Below, piece after piece: positions 60,701 to 64,000 of a DNA stretch of 64,000 nucleotides. The notes beneath the pieces were generated by a model that saw only the letters and a list, made by a program, of their open reading frames with translations, was not told the DNA's origin and did not search any database. Origin of the DNA: Mesostigma viride (taxonomy: Eukaryota; Streptophyta; Mesostigmatophyceae; Mesostigmatales; Mesostigmataceae); the NCBI GenBank assembly GCA_009746045.1, contig RPFO01000027.1, positions 404,001 through 468,000 of the forward strand. The letters are read 5' to 3'. Position 1 is the first letter of the stretch. Every line of letters begins with the position of its first letter. The translations under genes were made by a program, and so were the position numbers.

Positions 60701-61874
60701 ACACTTAGGATATGCGCTGCCTGCCTGCCACTACATCAAAGCCAGCTGCACATCATACAGCGTACTAATGATCATTACCTGCGCCTGCGCCAGCTGCAGA
60801 CATATTAGATGAGCCTGCAATCGATATCTGCACGTCACCAATTCCGCGACGGCACGATACAGGCTGCAGCAAGAACGATGCGGCAATACAGGTCGCAGCC
60901 AGAAATATGGCCCAGTATACCCGCAGGGAATTAACCGCGCGGCTGTATCTTGCTGGCCGCCTCCGCTCACGCCATGACGTGTCTGAAAACTCTTCGCGGA
61001 CTGCCCCCATTTTTCCTCGTACAAAAGCAAAATTGGGCTGGCTGCTTGGCGCAATTACCACCTCCCGCTGCTCCCAGTCGGCGTATTTTTTCTTTGATGT
61101 GATTATTGGTTGGTAATGATGAATGCTCTGCATGGTAATAAGAGTTGGTTTACTGTCTTGGCTCTGTCCTAAGCTTTAGGCCCGACGACGATGCCGCCAG
61201 CAAGCGGACGGAGGGTCCTGACAGCATGACACCACGTGAACTGGCTGAACACAATCCTCCGGCAATCTGCTTTTCCCATACATAACAGCCGCTCTCTGAA
61301 CACTCCGGCCTCAACTGGCTCCGAAAAATTAAAGAAAGATCTCCAAATCTCATAAAATCGTGTCAGTCAATCAGTCAGTCAGTCAGCGAGTATATTCTTT
61401 AGAATGATGGTTTTGCGTGGCGGGAAATCGAACTCGGACTGATGATGGCCTCAAGTTACGTTAGTTGCGCGGCTTTAAAGTTACAAGTACCCGCCTGGAT
61501 AAATCTGGCAATACTAAGATAAACGTGTCATCAGTAGTCTGACACGTTTTATCTCAGATGTTGATCTCGGTGTGGGAATAATATCTGAGCTGAGTCCTGA
61601 CACAGAACTCTCTGCTGCTCATGCCACTGTTTGCCTTTTAAAACATCCGAGAGGTGGCACAAGTGCGGGTTGCCGCAGGTGCGGATGACGCCGAGGTACC
61701 CGCACTTGCCCCGCCGCGCCGCGCTGGGCCAGAGAGCGGACTTGGCGCGAGAAGCAGGGCATGCCATGCCAGCGCTGTCGCGCGCAAATCCCTTCATTGT
61801 ACAACCAGCACCTCGCGTACCAAGTCATACACGCGGGAAAGAATTTGTGGAGTGCGATCTTGAATTGTTACACC
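60701..61874. other. No gene recognised; small hairpin
   Basis: Short ORFs only. CAGTCAGTCAGTCAG tetranucleotides lie near 61,368, and the hairpin AGATAAACGTGTCA / TGACACGTTTTATCT at about 61,518-61,554. The 5' flank of the next gene is included here; no promoter motif could be assigned. Confidence 0.45.
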
Positions 61875-62310
61875 ATGGTGGGCACGATGCTTCAGCCAGG
61901 GCTCGACACAGAAAGGTCAGAATCGGGCTCCGAATTGGAAGCGCGGCATGAGGCTGATGCTGGTTGTGCAGCAGCAGGAAATGCTGCAACCAAGGCACTC
62001 TCCCAGTCGTCACGCGGCGTAGTGGGCTCCGGTCCTGCATACGAAATAGTATTTGCCCGCAATAACGTCTGTGTTCACCCTTTGACAGGAAAGAGGCACG
62101 CTCGCCAATTTATACCTGGAAGGCTGAGTCCAATTAAACTGAACGAGGTCTTATTTTTAACCTGGCTGCCATACGCTCCGCCTGAGCCATCGCCTTCGGA
62201 GGATGCATTCGTTCTGCTTAATCCTACCGATGCGACTTCCTTGCAAGGCGAGGGTGTCGGGAAAACTGACGTCAGCATCGACGTGAGCAGCTTCTGCAGT
62301 GGAGACGAAG
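61875..62310 (+). CDS. First exon of a putative TBC-domain Rab GTPase-activating protein
   Basis: ATG 61,875 (MVGTMLQPGLDTE) opens an exon that ends at a GTAAGC donor (62,311) in phase 1. An earlier in-frame ATG at 61,761 is possible. After a low-complexity acidic N-terminus the exon contains YEIVFARNNVCVHPL, then IPGRLSPIK and EVLFLTWLPYAP. Plant TBC/Rab-GAP proteins of the GYP7/TBC1D15-16 type begin with a PH-like domain of just this pattern (IVY.KNNV..HP, then GRL.L.K, then LFL.WIPY). The catalytic TBC domain would lie in later exons; I could not find it before the window ends. Such proteins inactivate Rab GTPases in membrane traffic. Confidence 0.5.
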
Positions 62311-63411
62311 GTAAGCGCTGCTGCCATCTGCTCAGATGAGCACGCACGGGTACAATTTTGTGGCTTCCCTACTCAGACCCTTGCTGCATTGCTGCCTGCA
62401 ATGGCTGATTCCTCCTGTCTGCTCCCTCCTGCCTAGTTTGTAAGAGTATACATAGCTGCATTTGTAAGAGCGCGACCGCTCTGCCCGTATGGACCGTCAT
62501 CTGATGCACGCAACTGATTCCGTCAGTGCAATATCCAACCCGATCAAACGTCTTTTCGCCTGCTGGTTTCGCCTCAACAGAATTCCTCTTCCTCATCCGT
62601 GTGGGGCCCCCTCTTGTGGCGAGTGGGCCCCCTCTTGGGAGTGAAGTCAAGGAAAACGAAGCATGAACTCCTACAGCTATGGAGACTCCGACTCCAACTC
62701 ACTAGCATACAAGTCCGTGACAACCTCGCCATTGGGGCGGTTTGACGCGCAAGTCCTTGTTCTAGTTAACTCGTGTGTAACGACAGTGTGGACGACGTTT
62801 ATACACCAATGCGTCAACGATCGGTTGTGTCATAGAACTGCCTTTTTGGGGGGGGGAGCGGGGGTTCTTTTAGTGTATGACTGGCCTTGTCCGTTTCCGA
62901 CTTCATCTTCGTCTTTCCCATGCCCAAACAGGGTGAGTTATCGATATTCACTCCAACAACCGGCTCGTAATCCCCAGCTTTCATGGCCCGTCCCTCGCCT
63001 GGCTGCACAACCAGCAGCAGACAAGCCCTCCTCACGATTTTCTTGGCGGTCAATTTTCGTCCTTTGGGCTTCTGCCTTAGGTAAGGCGTTGCTTCCACGG
63101 AGCCCTATTCCGGTTCCTGTTTAGATTTTTCCATAGTGCCACCGCTTGCGGAACCACGCGTTACCAGTGCGTCATCTTCATCACATTCGCACAGTATGTG
63201 GTACTACGTTTGGTACTACGATGCTTGAAGCTTTCGATAATATGTAAACTAATGATTGCCTTTCCTGTTTCCGTTCCGTGTCCGCTGATTTGTCCGGTTG
63301 GTCGCATTGTCATGCTAGGGGGTGTGGCGCTGCACAAGGGCGCCGGAGATCTGCCCTCACAAATGCTCAATTGTGGCAAGTTTTGACCCAGGTAAGCTAG
63401 GATGAAAACAA
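62311..63411 (+). other. Probable intron or unassigned sequence after the TBC-like exon
   Basis: An ORF at 62,663-63,124 (MNSYSYGDSDSNSLAYK) has no recognisable similarity to the family. A GTGAGT at about 62,932 and GGTAAG at about 63,080 look like donors, but I cannot define exons. Confidence 0.35.
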
Positions 63412-63540
63412 TACAGTCATTCCCGCGTTAAGTTGCGTTTCTTAAGGTTGCGTTCCCGCGTTAAGTTGCGGCGCCGAAGTTTGGGGGGCGACCGCAACTT
63501 AAGCATGGAGGCCATCGCAACTTAACGCGGTAATGACTCA
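63412..63540. mobile_element. Tc1/mariner-like MITE, copy 3 (best preserved)
   Basis: The left end TACAGTCATTCCCGCGTTAA and the right end TTAACGCGGTAATGACT are inverted repeats. Inside, a second inverted pair GTTGCG/CGCAACTT forms a nested hairpin. About 128 bp, non-coding. Confidence 0.7.
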
Positions 63541-64000
63541 ATTTGTAGGTGTCAGGCCATTTTTGGCCGCGCAGGAGGCCATTTTTTGCTAAGTCCGGAC
63601 CCGCTACGTGATTTTAGGGGGCAAAATACGCAAGCCCCACTGGCGCGCAAATTTCCCCGCCTGCTGGCTTAGGTGAAAAGCGCGAATGCAACCTTACAAA
63701 TCCAGTTTTGCAGCCTGCGGGCTGCGGTACATAAGAATCCACGACCATGCATGGTCATCTGTAATTGAGACATCTCAGTTGCCAGAAATTACCACCATTA
63801 AAAATTAAATTAAATTAAATTAAATTAAATTAAATTATAACATGTCTCCGTTGGGAGGTCATGTAGCACATATTCCAGGCATTTCTAGATCACTAGATAT
63901 AGCTTAGAGTTAGGTTAGTTCGATTACGCGGCTTCCTCCACACCACCCATCCAACCTGGAATTACCACCATAGTCATGCCGAACTTGACCATAGTCATGC
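63541..64000. other. No gene recognised; TAAAT microsatellite
   Basis: TTTGTAGGTGTCAGGCCATT with TTTTTGGCCGCG after the MITE also follows the copy at 6,611 (GTCAGGCTACTTTTGGCCGC), so the repeat unit may extend beyond the inverted ends. ATTAA/AAATT pentamers lie at 63,797-63,836. Confidence 0.5.

Noticed and set aside
61518-61554. Bacterial-type terminator hairpin
   Set aside because: No U-tract and no gene ends nearby; the context is eukaryotic.

Overview
This is eukaryotic nuclear DNA dominated by transposable elements, most likely from a microalga of the green lineage. The evidence is DIRS/PAT-type tyrosine-recombinase retroelements, a Ty1/copia-like element, an endonuclease-type LINE, plant-type leucine-rich repeats (the L..N.L.G.IP..LG.L pattern), GT-AG introns and very long C-rich or triplet microsatellites. 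A prasinophyte or chlorophyte fits best, but the sequence does not settle the species. There are no operons, ribosome-binding sites or prokaryotic genes.

Layout. 1-4.3 kb: 3' part of a DIRS-like element (gag-like ORF, RT-RNase H, tyrosine recombinase) ending in split direct repeats; further copies of its terminus lie at 8.1 kb and, inverted, at 10.5-11.1 kb. 4.3-12.4 kb: non-coding, with MITEs, a 45-bp minisatellite and a 5'-truncated LINE copy with an 11-bp target duplication. 12.5-14.9 kb: an element built around 1.95 kb of CCCA/CCCT/CCCG repeats, with relatives at 20.4-21.3 and 53.3 kb. 15.9-20.4 kb: on the minus strand, sixteen tandem exon-intron units, each exon encoding one 24-residue LRR in the same phase. 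21.8-30.1 kb: a gag-only LTR element whose gag carries about 2.3 kb of CCG/CAG repeats. 31.8-32.4 kb: five 111-bp tandem repeats.

33.2-38 kb: a minus-strand LINE (zinc fingers and RING-H2, RT, CCHC, restriction-like endonuclease), degenerate, interrupted by a 513-bp solo-LTR-like insertion with a 5-bp target duplication and abutted by a copia-like element. 38-49 kb: that element (11.07 kb), with nearly identical LTRs, a 2.8-kb GGGCAA array in gag, and an apparently unusual gag-integrase-protease-RT-RNase H order. 49-57.4 kb: non-coding with minisatellites and a foldback element. 57.4-60.7 kb: a nearly identical 1.5-kb tandem duplication plus a partial third copy. 61.9-62.3 kb: a likely first exon of a TBC (Rab-GAP) gene, the only good candidate for an ordinary host gene besides the LRR array.

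The genes do not form a pathway. The window is a nested repeat landscape whose main novelty is recent tandem amplification: of an LRR exon, and of short repeats inside retroelement gag genes. All calls come from reading the sequence; no database search or alignment was run.
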